Assembly: GCF_004016525.1 (NCBI RefSeq)
Contig: NZ_SACJ01000001.1
Coordinates: forward strand, 186,001-250,000
Source: Flavobacterium sufflavum
GTDB taxonomy: Bacteria; Bacteroidota; Bacteroidia; Flavobacteriales; Flavobacteriaceae
DNA: 64,000 nt
Direction: 5' to 3'
Shown: positions 38,601 through 46,594 of the stretch, in pieces
How positions within the stretch are numbered: position 1 is the first letter of the stretch
How the letters are laid out: each line of letters opens with the position of its first letter
The notes under the pieces: generated by a model
The model's input: the letters and a program-made list of their open reading frames with translations, nothing else
What the model was told of the DNA's origin: nothing
Databases searched by the model: none
Made by a program: the position numbers and the translations under genes

Positions 38601-38837
38601 AGTATTAACACCTTCAATTGTGGACACAGCTTCTTCTACCGGCTTTGTCACACTATTTTGAATTTCATCTGACGAAGCTCCTCTATATACCGTTTGTACC
38701 GAAACTACATTTGCCTCAAATTTTGGCAAAAGATTGTAATCTAATTGTTTATATGTGATCCATCCGAAAAGAATCAATGTAACAAAGATTACAGTAATTA
38801 GTAAAGGTCTTTTTATGGATAATTCTGTAATTGACAT
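35700..38837 (-). CDS. RND efflux permease (HAE1/AcrB-like), 1045 aa
   Basis: The length and repeat structure match AcrB-type inner-membrane pumps: an N-terminal helix after SIKRPLLITVIF, two large periplasmic loops, and twelve membrane helices in two sets. The proton-relay pair is present in helix 4 (GILVDDSIVVLENIYRHME). QAVLERTDKLNTI and other periplasmic segments are normal. It works with the adaptor and TolC genes upstream in the operon, and exports drugs or other toxic compounds with proton influx. No frameshift. Confidence 0.93.
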   Translation of the reverse strand: MSITELSIKRPLLITVIFVTLILFGWITYKQLDYNLLPKFEANVVSVQTVYRGASSDEIQNSVTKPVEEAVSTIEGVNTVSSVSQEGVSVVTIELKSGFDMNKAQRDAERKINEIKSKLPLNADEPLVRKFSTDEMPILRISVTGKLSDSELYDLVDNKIKPLIENVSGVGQVTLIGGNEREIQVTLDNDKLQSYGVSSNQVNQIIANSNTSYPAGSIESNSSRYSIRLDAKTSKVEDMRNLIIRENADGSRILLKDVAAITDTQTEPTTINRINGVSGIGIQINKQADANAVEVSQQVKTKLESIKQEFAKQGFNYVIAADQSVYTLASADAVMHDLFLAILIVGGVMLLFLHSLRSSMFVLVAIPSAMIPTFILMYVFGFSLNLMTLMGLSLVVGILVDDSIVVLENIYRHMEMGKDKVEASLKGRNEIGFTAMAITLVDVVVFVPLSFAGGLIGNILREFALVVVFSTLMSLFVSFTLTPLLASKWGKLEVLNKNTFMGRLNIGFEAFLDRLKESYGRILIWSLGHKRWILGGVFVLMIGSFTLLGKGFIGSSFSGNGDRGEFTLQLETSPQTPLYLTNQRVKKVEQLLLSQPEVVKVFTNVGTQSGSTGGSSSSSNVAELAVTLVDKEEREISTEDFGAKIRNESANIPGIKVSIMPTTIAGTISLPIQIAVKGTDMDSIWKAARLVRAIVAKTPGTDYVEYSTKNPKSEISIDLNRERVSQYGLTIPEVGNAVQLAFRGDNQTKYKESGEEYPVNLTLEKADRMDIDNVKQLTIKNNSGAVVRLDQVADVRETLGQAVLERTDKLNTIKVTSAAVGRPSGTIVADIQKKLETVTLPQGVTIDYLGDAKNQKEAFGSLGFAMLLGILLVYLIMVALYESVVYPFVVLFSIPVAIIGALLALALTMESLTIFAIVGLIMLLGLVAKNGILIVDFTNQLRSEGLSVTEALVEAGKERLRPILMTTIAMIVGMLPIALAHGAGAEVKNGMAWVIIGGLTSSLLLTLVLVPSMYMIIEKMRLKVNGWFSSHEDLKVQKLENSIEV

Positions 38838-38899
38838 CTTATATTTTTTTATGGTTAGAACAGCAACAACTGATTCTTTTTAACATTCTCAATAGAATA

Positions 38900-39961
38900 T
38901 TAATTATCAGCAATTTTCTTAATTTTACTTCCTGATGTTAAGTTGATTTGTCCGGTTACAATAACTTCATCACCTTCGTCCAATCCACCTAAAACCTCTA
39001 TTTGCTCTCCAAATTCACGTCCAACAGTAATTACTCTTTGGACAGCTTTATTAGCAGAAACCACATATACATATGGATTTTTAGTTCCTTCCACAAGAGC
39101 TATTTTCGGTATTTGTAACACATCTGACTGAACACCTAAATTAAAATTAACCTTAATATATGTTCCGGCTTTTAGAATGGCCGACTTATTACTCACTGTA
39201 AGTTCAACACGGTAATTGTGATTTTCATCGCCAACCGGAGAGATATAACTTATTTTACCTCCAAAACTTTTACCTTGTAAAACATCAGCAGTGATCTCAG
39301 CATTTTGACTTAATTTCAATCTATAAACATCTTTTTCACTCACAAAAACCACTGCTTTTAAATTGTAAATATCAACAACCTTTGCAATCGGAGCTCCAAT
39401 ATTGATATATTCACCTACCTCGGCACTCTTAGCTGTAACTACACCGTTAATCGGAGCTTTAATAGCTGCGTCACCTAGTTGTTGATTTACCTGTGACAAC
39501 TTAATACGAGCACTTTCCAAGATACGTTCAGCATCTTTTACACTTTGAGCAGTCCCAGCATTTCCTTCAAACAAATCTTTATTGAGCTGATAATCTTTTT
39601 GGGCTTTTGCAAGAACTTCTTTTGCATCTTTAAGATTGATTTGTTGCTGACGGGTATCTACAGTACCTATAACTTGACCCGTAGAAAGAACTGAACCTAA
39701 AGCAATACGAAGACTAGTTATTTTACCTGAAGTTACAGCTGCGATATCAGCTTCCTTTGAAGGCTCTAATGTAGCTGGTAATTCAAGATTTGCCGATACT
39801 TTTTGTTTTGACACCTCTGCAACTGTAACAGCTACCTGAATAGCTGAACGATCTATTGCTACATTTTTTGCATCAATAGCTTTTTTGTTTTCACTTAAAA
39901 CAAAGCCTACTAAAACAAAAAGTAACAATACACTTGATATTACAATAATTTTCTTTTTCAT
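38900..39961 (-). CDS. RND efflux periplasmic adaptor, 353 aa
   Basis: An N-terminal membrane anchor (about 4-24) precedes a lipoyl/beta-barrel/alpha-hairpin fold: AAVTSGKITSLRIALGSVLS (first lipoyl half), a helical hairpin (about 105-165), and DAAIKAPINGVVTAKSAEVG (second half). A beta-barrel and membrane-proximal domain follow (GYISPVGDENHNYRVELTV; QIEVLGGLDEGDEVIVTG). It links the permease to the TolC channel. It lies 18 bp downstream of the TolC gene in the same operon. Confidence 0.92.
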   Translation of the reverse strand: MKKKIIVISSVLLLFVLVGFVLSENKKAIDAKNVAIDRSAIQVAVTVAEVSKQKVSANLELPATLEPSKEADIAAVTSGKITSLRIALGSVLSTGQVIGTVDTRQQQINLKDAKEVLAKAQKDYQLNKDLFEGNAGTAQSVKDAERILESARIKLSQVNQQLGDAAIKAPINGVVTAKSAEVGEYINIGAPIAKVVDIYNLKAVVFVSEKDVYRLKLSQNAEITADVLQGKSFGGKISYISPVGDENHNYRVELTVSNKSAILKAGTYIKVNFNLGVQSDVLQIPKIALVEGTKNPYVYVVSANKAVQRVITVGREFGEQIEVLGGLDEGDEVIVTGQINLTSGSKIKKIADN

Positions 39962-39979
39962 TATAGTTTTAAATTATGA

Positions 39980-41311
39980 TTATAGTTGATTTACAAAATT
40001 GCTTATAGATCCTTTTGCCTTTTCATATAGCAAACGATTAGTAATCAAATTATATAAGGAAGAAAAATAATTTGATTGAGCCTGCTGATAGGAAAAATCA
40101 GCATTCAACAAATCAGAGAGTAAAGAAACCCCTTTGTTATATTCAAACACACCGGTTTCATATACACTCTTTGATAAATCCATATTACTTTTATTTGAAT
40201 TCAATGTTGCAATGTTCTCTTGTAATTGCTTATTGGCATTCTGAAACTGCAACTCAAATTTCCCAATACTTAAATTAAAATCTTCTTTAGCATTCTCCAG
40301 TTCCAAGCGACTTTGCTGTAATTGCGAATGCTTACGCATCCCACTGAATATAGGGACATTTGCTTTCAAACCAATAGCTGAAAAATTTTTCCAATTACTT
40401 ACTGCTGCATCCAATTCATTTCCGAAAGCCTGTTGTCCATTCCTGATATATCCTGAAATAGTAGGTAAATAAGCCGCTTGTTTTCTCTTTACATCAATTT
40501 CCTTCAAAGCAATGTTTTGAGATTGTAATTTGTAATCAACAAGACTCTTTACATCCAAACTATCATTTGTAAATTGTAAATATTTAGTATAATCAAGACT
40601 CTCCTCTATAGTAAAAGATGTCTCTTGAGGCATACCCATTTCATTCTTAAGAGAAGCATAAGCTACATTAATATTCGTTTGAATCTGTTTTTGTTTTGCT
40701 TTGATATCATTAAGCTGAACCATTACTCTATCCAAATCTACCTTTTTAGCCACTCCTTTCTCTAAACGAAATTTAGAAATAGCAAACAACTCATCATATT
40801 GCTTTTCATTAGCAAAAAGCATTTTTTGTTGCTCTTTCAACAAAAGAATTTGAGAATAAGCTGTTGCCGTATTATAAATCAGATCCTCATTGTTTTTTTG
40901 ACGTTTTAGTTCGGCAATAATTTTGGCAGGAGCACCCGCTTTTATTCCATAAATCAACGCCTGATCATAAATAGTCTGATCCAATTGTAATACAGCTGTA
41001 GTATTAAACTTATTTCCAAATTGCACTTGAACATCCTGATTACTCCCAAACATAGCACCTGGCAAAACTGTTGTCTGGCGTTTTATATTATCATCCAATG
41101 AAAAAGAGCCACTTACCTGTGGTAAATAGTCTGCCAAAGCTTCCTTTGACCTACTCTTAGCAATTTTAATTTCATTCAAATAAATCGCATTACTTCCGTG
41201 ATTTTTTAAACTATAATCTATAGACTCCTTTAAACTAAAAACCTTCTGTGCATAAGTCGGGATTCCTAATAAAAAGCAGGAGACTAAGCTTAAGACATTT
41301 TTTTTATTCAT
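39980..41311 (-). CDS. TolC family outer-membrane channel, 443 aa
   Basis: A signal peptide (1-21) is followed by two repeats of long alpha-helices and short beta-strands, as in TolC (SLKESIDYSLKNHGSNA; YDELFAISKFRLEKGVAKKV; YETGVFEYNKGVSLLSDLLNA). It forms the exit duct of the RND pump encoded downstream. An inverted repeat (GTTCTT/AAGAAC, 41332-41349) lies directly upstream of its start and resembles the one ahead of the GbsR gene. Confidence 0.92.
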   Translation of the reverse strand: MNKKNVLSLVSCFLLGIPTYAQKVFSLKESIDYSLKNHGSNAIYLNEIKIAKSRSKEALADYLPQVSGSFSLDDNIKRQTTVLPGAMFGSNQDVQVQFGNKFNTTAVLQLDQTIYDQALIYGIKAGAPAKIIAELKRQKNNEDLIYNTATAYSQILLLKEQQKMLFANEKQYDELFAISKFRLEKGVAKKVDLDRVMVQLNDIKAKQKQIQTNINVAYASLKNEMGMPQETSFTIEESLDYTKYLQFTNDSLDVKSLVDYKLQSQNIALKEIDVKRKQAAYLPTISGYIRNGQQAFGNELDAAVSNWKNFSAIGLKANVPIFSGMRKHSQLQQSRLELENAKEDFNLSIGKFELQFQNANKQLQENIATLNSNKSNMDLSKSVYETGVFEYNKGVSLLSDLLNADFSYQQAQSNYFSSLYNLITNRLLYEKAKGSISNFVNQL

Positions 41312-41331
41312 AATTAAACTTATTTTTTTTA

Positions 41332-41349
41332 GTTCTTAACAAAAAGAAC
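41332..41349. promoter_or_regulatory. Putative GbsR operator 2 (GTTCTT-N6-AAGAAC)
   Basis: This perfect 6-bp inverted repeat with a six-base spacer lies in the 54-bp gap between the GbsR and TolC genes. Its arms match those of the longer palindrome ahead of gbsR. I infer a second regulator-binding site. Confidence 0.45.
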
Positions 41350-41365
41350 CAAAGAGGTAAAAAAA

Positions 41366-41833
41366 TTATTTTTTTAGATTTTCCCATTTTAAAAACAAAG
41401 CTGGCAATTCCATCTTCATAAAATCAAGATAGCTCACAACATCCTCTAATCCTTTATTAAATTCTTCTGTTTCTTCAGCACGTTGCTCAAGAACCTTTTT
41501 TAAAATAGAATTAAAAACATCCATACTCTCAAGCATCTTCTGAACACCTTCTTTTAAAGATTTTAATTTACATCGAAAATATCTTTTACGCTCACCAGGT
41601 TTAGTTATAAAATCAACCTGATCAGAAGCGATTAAAAAATTAATACTATTACTTGCTGCACTTTTACTCATATTCAAAATCCCATAAATATCTTCAAATG
41701 ACAATTCGCCTTGATCAGAAATCATTAACAAAGCAAATATTCTCGAAGCTGCAGGCTGCATACCAGACTTCTCGAAATGCATCCCCAGCTCTTCGATTAA
41801 TTCTAATTTTTTATCTGATAATTGTACAGGCAT
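41366..41833 (-). CDS. GbsR/MarR family transcriptional regulator, 155 aa
   Basis: Residues about 20-90 form a winged helix: GMQPAASRIFALLMISDQGE, ILNMSKSAASNSINFL, and FITKPGERKRYFRCK (wing). The proline- and alanine-containing opening and GERKRYF motif fit the GbsR branch of MarR. The C-terminal helices form the dimer. It is the first gene of the efflux operon, with inverted repeats ahead of it and behind it, so self-repression and control of the pump are likely. Confidence 0.88.
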   Translation of the reverse strand: MPVQLSDKKLELIEELGMHFEKSGMQPAASRIFALLMISDQGELSFEDIYGILNMSKSAASNSINFLIASDQVDFITKPGERKRYFRCKLKSLKEGVQKMLESMDVFNSILKKVLEQRAEETEEFNKGLEDVVSYLDFMKMELPALFLKWENLKK

Positions 41834-41862
41834 ATTAATTTCTTTGCTGCAAATATATAAAA

Positions 41863-41889
41863 GTTCTTTTAGTTCACAAGTTAAAGAAC
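41863..41889. promoter_or_regulatory. Putative GbsR operator 1 (GTTCTTT...AAAGAAC)
   Basis: The 27-bp imperfect palindrome has perfect 7-bp arms, GTTCTTT and AAAGAAC, and partial symmetry inside. It lies 30 bp upstream of the regulator start, where a promoter would be. It shares the GTTCTT core with the site at 41332-41349. Confidence 0.5.
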
Positions 41890-42011
41890 CAACTTTTAAA
41901 ATAAATTAACATATAGACCACATACAATTAAAAAAAATTCAAGATTTCTTATCCCACTTAACTCAGTCCCTACTCTTCATATCTATACTGACTAACAATA
42001 TTTAGTGAAAT

Positions 42012-42668
42012 CTATCGCTTATCCCTTACTTCTTTATCAAAAGCAATAAGGTTAAACATCTGTCTTAAACGGGAACGTACCCGATTACCATAAGCTTTTT
42101 CAATTTCTGAAGCTGAAAGATTGGTTGTAATGTGGGTTATCGCTTTGCTCTCAACAAAATGCTCGTATCGACTGGTTAGAATCTCAGCCATAACATTGCA
42201 ATCATTCCCGAAATGTTTGATTTGTTGTTCGGCACCGAGGTCGTCAAAACAATAAGCTGACAAACGATTTTGTTGTGAAGATTTCAGCGTGTACTCTGCC
42301 AGCGAATCATAACCTGATTTAGCAAATTCAAATGAAATATGTCGTGTAGCAATGATTTTATAATCATTTTTAGCATACATAAAAGGCCTGATTAAATGCA
42401 TCAACGAGGTCTTGCCGCAGCCAATTGGTCCCGAAAGCATAATTCCTTTGTTGAGGTCAATCCCTAGCTGAAAAGCACTCTTATGATCTTGAATCGCATA
42501 AATCAAAAGCTTGTAGATAATCGGAATGTCTTTTGGATCAATTTTAAAATTGGAATTATAGCGTTTTTTGCCTTGCTGTTCTAAAAATTGAAAACATTTT
42601 TTGGGGTCGTAGATTTTTGTGTTATTTTTTATTTCAAAAGTGTCCTGAAGGTCAAAGTGGTTCTGCAT
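42012..42668 (-). CDS. DnaC/IstB-like AAA+ ATPase (helicase loader type), 218 aa
   Basis: The AAA+ core shows Walker A GPIGCGKTS (80-88), Walker B CFDDLG (140-145), a sensor-like THITTNLS, and the arginine-rich YGNRVRSRLRQMF. The size and sequence fit DnaC-type loaders more than IstB of IS21, and no istA transposase is near. It overlaps the DnaD-like gene upstream by 17 bp, so the pair forms a replication module. A truncated second copy lies at 1-128. Confidence 0.85.
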   Translation of the reverse strand: MQNHFDLQDTFEIKNNTKIYDPKKCFQFLEQQGKKRYNSNFKIDPKDIPIIYKLLIYAIQDHKSAFQLGIDLNKGIMLSGPIGCGKTSLMHLIRPFMYAKNDYKIIATRHISFEFAKSGYDSLAEYTLKSSQQNRLSAYCFDDLGAEQQIKHFGNDCNVMAEILTSRYEHFVESKAITHITTNLSASEIEKAYGNRVRSRLRQMFNLIAFDKEVRDKR

Positions 42669-43692
42669 AGTCTTTGGAATTTGAAACGTTGAGGTTTTTA
42701 GGGTCTAAATTGCCGGTTTCTTTTTTGGGATTGAATTTGTCCAGGTTTAATATCCAATTCCGGGCAGCTGCCTTCCAATCTTTCATTTGGGTTTTGCCCC
42801 CTACTTTCCAACCATTGCTGCTGTAATAATTGAAATACTTTTCGGCTTCAATGACGCTTACTTTTTTTTCCTGGAAAAACTCTTTGACTAATTCGATAGT
42901 GGGAGCAATAAAATCTGATTTACTTTCTTCTTTTTTTTCCTCGGGTATATATATAGTTTTATTATTGTTTTCTAATGTTTTATTATTATATATATTAACC
43001 TGTTCATCAACCTGACTGTTTTTTAGCTCGGTTCGTTCATTTTTTAGTCTGGTTGAAGGCTTTAGAAGTTCATTTTCTGGTTCGCTTCGTTCAAATTTTG
43101 AACTGGCTGAGGTATTTTTATCGTTTTTGGGGGTTAAAAGTTCATTTTTTGGTGTGGTTAAGTCAAAATCTGAACTGGTATTTGATTCCGAACCCGTTTG
43201 ATTTTTAACCTCATCTTTTTTAGACTTATTTTGTTCAATATTTGAACTCCCCTTATTTTCACTAGGCTCAATAGCCGTGGGCAATTCATTTTTTGGTTTG
43301 CTTTGTTCTTTATTTGAACTCGTTAGTTTTTTTGCAGGTTCATATTTTGGTTTACTTCGTTCAAAATTTAAACTAGCATTATAATCATCAGCAGAACAAC
43401 TATTGGACAAGTCGGGTAAAATGACTTCTGTCCCCTCATAGGGATTAAAAGATGGTTTGTAGATTATGTAATTTCTATCGTGCAATTCCTTCATACACTT
43501 ATGATAGGTAGCCTTTGATTTAATTTTTGCAGTCGTCATCATTTCTTCTCTCGAAATAATGATTGGATTTTTAAAGCGGTTGAGGTTCCATCTTTGGAAT
43601 AAGGCCAGATACAAACTAATATGCGTTGGACTAATGGAATTATCTTGATTGGATTTATTGAAGAATCCGGTAAGGTGTTTAATGTAATTCAT
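42652..43692 (-). CDS. DnaD/RepA_N-like replication initiator with repeat-rich linker, 346 aa
   Basis: The N-terminal about 90 residues look like a winged helix (ISPTHISLYLALFQRWNLNR; REEMMTTAKIKSKATYHKCM). The C-terminal about 70 residues (VKEFFQEKKVSVIEAEKYFN, WKVGGKTQMKDWKAAARNWI) recur in Bacteroidetes mobile-element initiators. The 140-residue linker is low-complexity, with repeats of the type F-E-R-S-x-P-x-N-E-L. At DNA level it carries five GTTCAAATTTTGAAC-like boxes. An initiator followed by a helicase loader suggests a replication role; this is inference. Confidence 0.7.
   Translation of the reverse strand: MNYIKHLTGFFNKSNQDNSISPTHISLYLALFQRWNLNRFKNPIIISREEMMTTAKIKSKATYHKCMKELHDRNYIIYKPSFNPYEGTEVILPDLSNSCSADDYNASLNFERSKPKYEPAKKLTSSNKEQSKPKNELPTAIEPSENKGSSNIEQNKSKKDEVKNQTGSESNTSSDFDLTTPKNELLTPKNDKNTSASSKFERSEPENELLKPSTRLKNERTELKNSQVDEQVNIYNNKTLENNNKTIYIPEEKKEESKSDFIAPTIELVKEFFQEKKVSVIEAEKYFNYYSSNGWKVGGKTQMKDWKAAARNWILNLDKFNPKKETGNLDPKNLNVSNSKDYAEPL
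43089..43373. repeat. Five iteron-like near-palindromes inside the initiator gene
   Basis: Fifteen-base boxes related to GTTCAAATTTTGAAC start at 43089, 43161, 43233, 43305 and 43359. The steps are 72, 72, 72 and 54 bp. Each box is preceded by a related TTCATTTTTTGGT segment. The repeats also encode the linker. Internal origins in initiator genes are known for RepA_N-type plasmids, so this may be the element origin. Confidence 0.55.
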
Positions 43693-43737
43693 AATTCAAG
43701 TATTAAGATTATAGAATTAAGACTTAAGATGTCTCAT

Positions 43738-44040
43738 TTATTTTTCCAACAGTTTCTTAATATCATCATATTTGTAATATAAGATACCTCCTATCCGATT
43801 GTATTGAAGTGTGCCGTTGATGCGAAGGGTTTGCAAAGTACCGGGAGAGATTTTGAGCAGTTTACGGACTTCTGACGATTTGAGCCATTGCGGAGTTTCT
43901 GCTTTTAGATTAGCCGCTTCCTTAAGTGCTTCAAAGAGCAGATTGCTAAAATTCAACAAATCTCTTTTGGTAATTAACTGGTAGCTTAGCAATTCTAAAT
44001 TGTCTACTTCCGGGAATAATTTTCTAGCATTTAAATCCAT
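43738..44040 (-). CDS. Excisionase-like helix-turn-helix protein, 100 aa
   Basis: I start it at 44040 (MDLNARKLFPEVDN), since this is a common opening of the family. The frame from 44079 adds 13 hydrophobic residues of no known use. The C-terminal half carries a MerR/Xis-like winged helix: WLKSSEVRKLLKISPGTLQTL, then INGTLQYNRIGGILYYKYDDI. Such proteins act as excisionases or regulators in Bacteroidetes elements. It is next to the replication pair and upstream of a gap rich in CCCAAGTTGGG boxes. Confidence 0.8.
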   Translation of the reverse strand: MDLNARKLFPEVDNLELLSYQLITKRDLLNFSNLLFEALKEAANLKAETPQWLKSSEVRKLLKISPGTLQTLRINGTLQYNRIGGILYYKYDDIKKLLEK

Positions 44041-44104
44041 GATTTGAGTTGTTATGGTTACAAAACAAATTACTTTCAATTGGTTTAAAAAAATTCACAA
44101 GGTG

Positions 44105-44118
44105 AACCCAAGTTGGGT
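44105..44118. promoter_or_regulatory. CCCAAGTTGGG box upstream of the HTH gene
   Basis: ACCCAA-G-TTGGGT is a perfect odd palindrome 66 bp ahead of the HTH gene start. The same box recurs near the RteC gene end at 44272-44284. I infer an operator for the HTH or RteC protein. Confidence 0.4.
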
Positions 44119-44192
44119 GTTTTTTTATATCAAATTGTACTAAACGCTAGTGTTTTCGGGGTCTATTTTTTCAAAACACCCAAAAACACGTT

Positions 44193-44218
44193 TTTAGGGT
44201 TTTGGTTTTAACCCTAAA
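44193..44218. terminator. Hairpin in the RteC-HTH gap
   Basis: TTTAGGGTT and AACCCTAAA (one base inset) form an eight- to nine-bp stem with an eight-base loop. T-rich DNA flanks both sides. It may end RteC transcripts or modulate the HTH leader. Confidence 0.45.
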
Positions 44219-44256
44219 TTTTGATGTGATTTGGATTGATTTGGCTGATTTTTAAA

Positions 44257-44288
44257 AAATTCCCAAGTTGTACCCAAGTTGGGAATTT
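44257..44288. promoter_or_regulatory. Double CCCAAGTTG box forming a hairpin
   Basis: CCCAAGTTG occurs at 44262-44270 and again within ACCCAAGTTGGGA at 44272-44284. Outer arms AAATTCCCAA and TTGGGAATTT also pair. The place, directly after the RteC gene, fits both a terminator-like stem and a protein-binding site. Confidence 0.4.
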
Positions 44289-44303
44289 ATTAGATTAAAG
44301 AAA

Positions 44304-45143
44304 TTACAAGCTATTTTCTTCGACTAGCATTTTTTTAAAATTATCTGCCAGACTTTGAATGAATTTAGAATTTGGATTTTTACGGTTTTTGATATCTGTG
44401 AATGTTCGATACAGATTGTCGTTGATATCTATATTGAGCATTCTGCTTAATTCGGAGGCTATTTCTTTGATTTCGATATTCCCATGGTTAATCACTTTTT
44501 GCCAATGCAAAGCATAGATTAATTCTACCAAATCAACTTTGGCACCTGTCCAGTGGAGTTTTGATGTATAATGATTTTCCTCATATCGACTTTTACTCTT
44601 CAAAGCACTGATTTGAACTTCCAGATATTTAACCAGGTCATCAAAGGCAATAATTTTCGCCAATTTGTAATCGAAAAATGTGGAGAGTTTAGGATCAAAA
44701 TTAATCTGAATGCATTCCGTTTCTAATATGTCTTTTTTGCTTACCCTTGTGAAATACAATTCATCAAATACTTCTGAACCGGAACGATAGTATTGATAGA
44801 ACTTATTGTTATTTTGAGAATATCCACAAATTTTTCTCAACTCAATTTCATAAAATTTACGGATTTGAATTTTCCCTCCAGTAACATTTGTTTCAATGCG
44901 CAATACTTCTTTTTGAAAAATTAATTTTGAGATAATCAAAGGTTTTATTTCTTTGAAAAACTCAATTTCATCCTGAATTTTTTCAAAATCATGTGATTTT
45001 AACCAATGATGTAATTCTTCAATTTTAGTTTCTGCCCATAAGATGAATTCTTTAGTACCCTTTATTTTATCCTTTTTTAGTTTCTCTAATTGAATACTCT
45101 TTTCTAAGAATTCATCTCTAAAGGTATATTGAAATGAAAGCAT
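44304..45143 (-). CDS. RteC domain protein, 279 aa
   Basis: The RteC signature is clear in the C-terminal half: LHWTGAKVDLVELIYALHWQ, then INHGNIEIKEIASELSRMLN, and the closing YRTFTDIKNRKNPNSKFI. In CTnDOT, RteC activates the excision operon. Here it sits between the integrase and the excisionase-like gene, which fits such a role. I prefer the start at 45143 (MLSFQYTFRDEF), although the frame extends to 45176. The gene is full length. Confidence 0.85.
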   Translation of the reverse strand: MLSFQYTFRDEFLEKSIQLEKLKKDKIKGTKEFILWAETKIEELHHWLKSHDFEKIQDEIEFFKEIKPLIISKLIFQKEVLRIETNVTGGKIQIRKFYEIELRKICGYSQNNNKFYQYYRSGSEVFDELYFTRVSKKDILETECIQINFDPKLSTFFDYKLAKIIAFDDLVKYLEVQISALKSKSRYEENHYTSKLHWTGAKVDLVELIYALHWQKVINHGNIEIKEIASELSRMLNIDINDNLYRTFTDIKNRKNPNSKFIQSLADNFKKMLVEENSL

Positions 45144-45248
45144 TTGTAAGTTTATTTGGATTGTTAGTGACGGCAAAAATAAATAATATTACTAATCCAT
45201 TTCTTACTAAATCATAACAAACCAAAACAATATTGTAATATAATATAT

Positions 45249-46490
45249 CTATTTACATTTTCTTTTTTCTAAATTTTGATTATCTAATTTAGTTCTCAAC
45301 AACATCATATCATCACTGATTTTCTTATCAACTATTTTAGCGTAATGCTGCGTTGTCTTTATACTGGTATGACCCAGCATTTTACTTACTGTTTCAAGAG
45401 GCACCCCATTAGTTAAAGTCACAGTAGTAGCAAAAGTGTGACGGGCGATGTGGAATGTCAAATCTTTGTTTATCTTACAAAGTGTTGCAATTTCTTTAAG
45501 ATAAGAGTTCATACGTTGGTTACTCATACTGGGTAACAAGCAATTTCGATTGAGACATAAAGGATGGTTTTCGTACTTTTTAAGAATTTCCATAGCCATA
45601 TGCAAAAGTGGGATTTTAGAAATCGTTTCTGTTTTTTGACGGTTCTTAAATATCCATTTTTCCCCATCAATTCCTATAGAAATATTATCCCGGCTTAATT
45701 GCTTCACATCTATGTAAGCCAAGCCGGTAAAGCAACTAAAAATAAAAATATCGCGTACTACTTCCAGGCGTTCAAAATGTAAATCCTTATTAATAATTGT
45801 CTCAATTTCACTTTCGGTAAGAAATTCGCGAATAACCTCTCTAAGCTTCACTTTATAATTAACAAAAGGATCCTTGCTTATCCATCCATTGGCCAAACAT
45901 TGATTAATTATTTTATGGAAGTTTTTAACATATTTTACCACAGTATTATTAGCACATTTACGTTCGGTTCTCAAATAAAAGTCATAATCGGTAATAAAAG
46001 CATGATCTATCTTATCAATTGCAATATCACTTGCATTGTATTTCCAAAGAAGAAAATCTTTAGTATGCTTTAACGACGTAACGTAACGCTCATAGGTTCC
46101 AGGGGCATATTCCAAACCTATCAACTCTTTCATTTTGCGGTTGTGTTCTTCAAAGATTGGAATAAGCATACGCTCACGAGCCTTTTTACCTTGATATTCG
46201 TTTTTGAAACTTTCAAATGTAATTTCAACCTGACTCATAAAAAGTTTCTTTTCTGTTTCATAAACAGCCGCTCTTAACATATCAAGTCGACCATTTATTA
46301 TACGGGCTTCCTCAGAATTTCCTTTTATTTTATAACCTTCAGAAGACCATTTACTCTCTTCTACATACTGACCTGTACTAACATCAAAACGTCGTCCATC
46401 AATAGTTATACGTTGATAAATCGGCACTTGCTTATGAGCATTGACTTTTGATTTTCTTAAATAGAAAAGAACTGTGATTTTTGCTTTCAT
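45249..46490 (-). CDS. IntDOT-like tyrosine recombinase (integrase), 413 aa
   Basis: The start at 46490 gives MKAKITVLFYLRKSKVN, the usual arm-binding domain opening. A SAM-like core-binding domain (about 100-195) and the catalytic domain follow, with beta-strand K (NRQKTE), box H-x-x-R (FHIARHTFA), G-H (MLGHTSIKTTQHY) and the nucleophile Y. The first box reads CFTGLAYIDVKQL: A stands where canonical enzymes have R, as also known for IntDOT, which has S. It lies next to tRNA-Ser, its likely target. Confidence 0.92.
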   Translation of the reverse strand: MKAKITVLFYLRKSKVNAHKQVPIYQRITIDGRRFDVSTGQYVEESKWSSEGYKIKGNSEEARIINGRLDMLRAAVYETEKKLFMSQVEITFESFKNEYQGKKARERMLIPIFEEHNRKMKELIGLEYAPGTYERYVTSLKHTKDFLLWKYNASDIAIDKIDHAFITDYDFYLRTERKCANNTVVKYVKNFHKIINQCLANGWISKDPFVNYKVKLREVIREFLTESEIETIINKDLHFERLEVVRDIFIFSCFTGLAYIDVKQLSRDNISIGIDGEKWIFKNRQKTETISKIPLLHMAMEILKKYENHPLCLNRNCLLPSMSNQRMNSYLKEIATLCKINKDLTFHIARHTFATTVTLTNGVPLETVSKMLGHTSIKTTQHYAKIVDKKISDDMMLLRTKLDNQNLEKRKCK

Positions 46491-46594
46491 TTTGGTAACC
46501 TTTAAGATGATAATTAATTTACTATAATCGTCAACACAAGGCAAGATGTTCATCTCGTGAACACCTTATTCTACAAGGGGTTAATCCAAATTAG

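Noticed and set aside
42012-42668. IS21-type IstB
   Set aside because: No IstA transposase and no terminal repeats near it; coupling to an initiator-like gene favours a DnaC-type loader.
43089-43373. Simple protein-level repeat only
   Set aside because: Not fully rejected, but the 15-bp near-palindromes at exact 72-bp steps are more regular than the protein linker needs.
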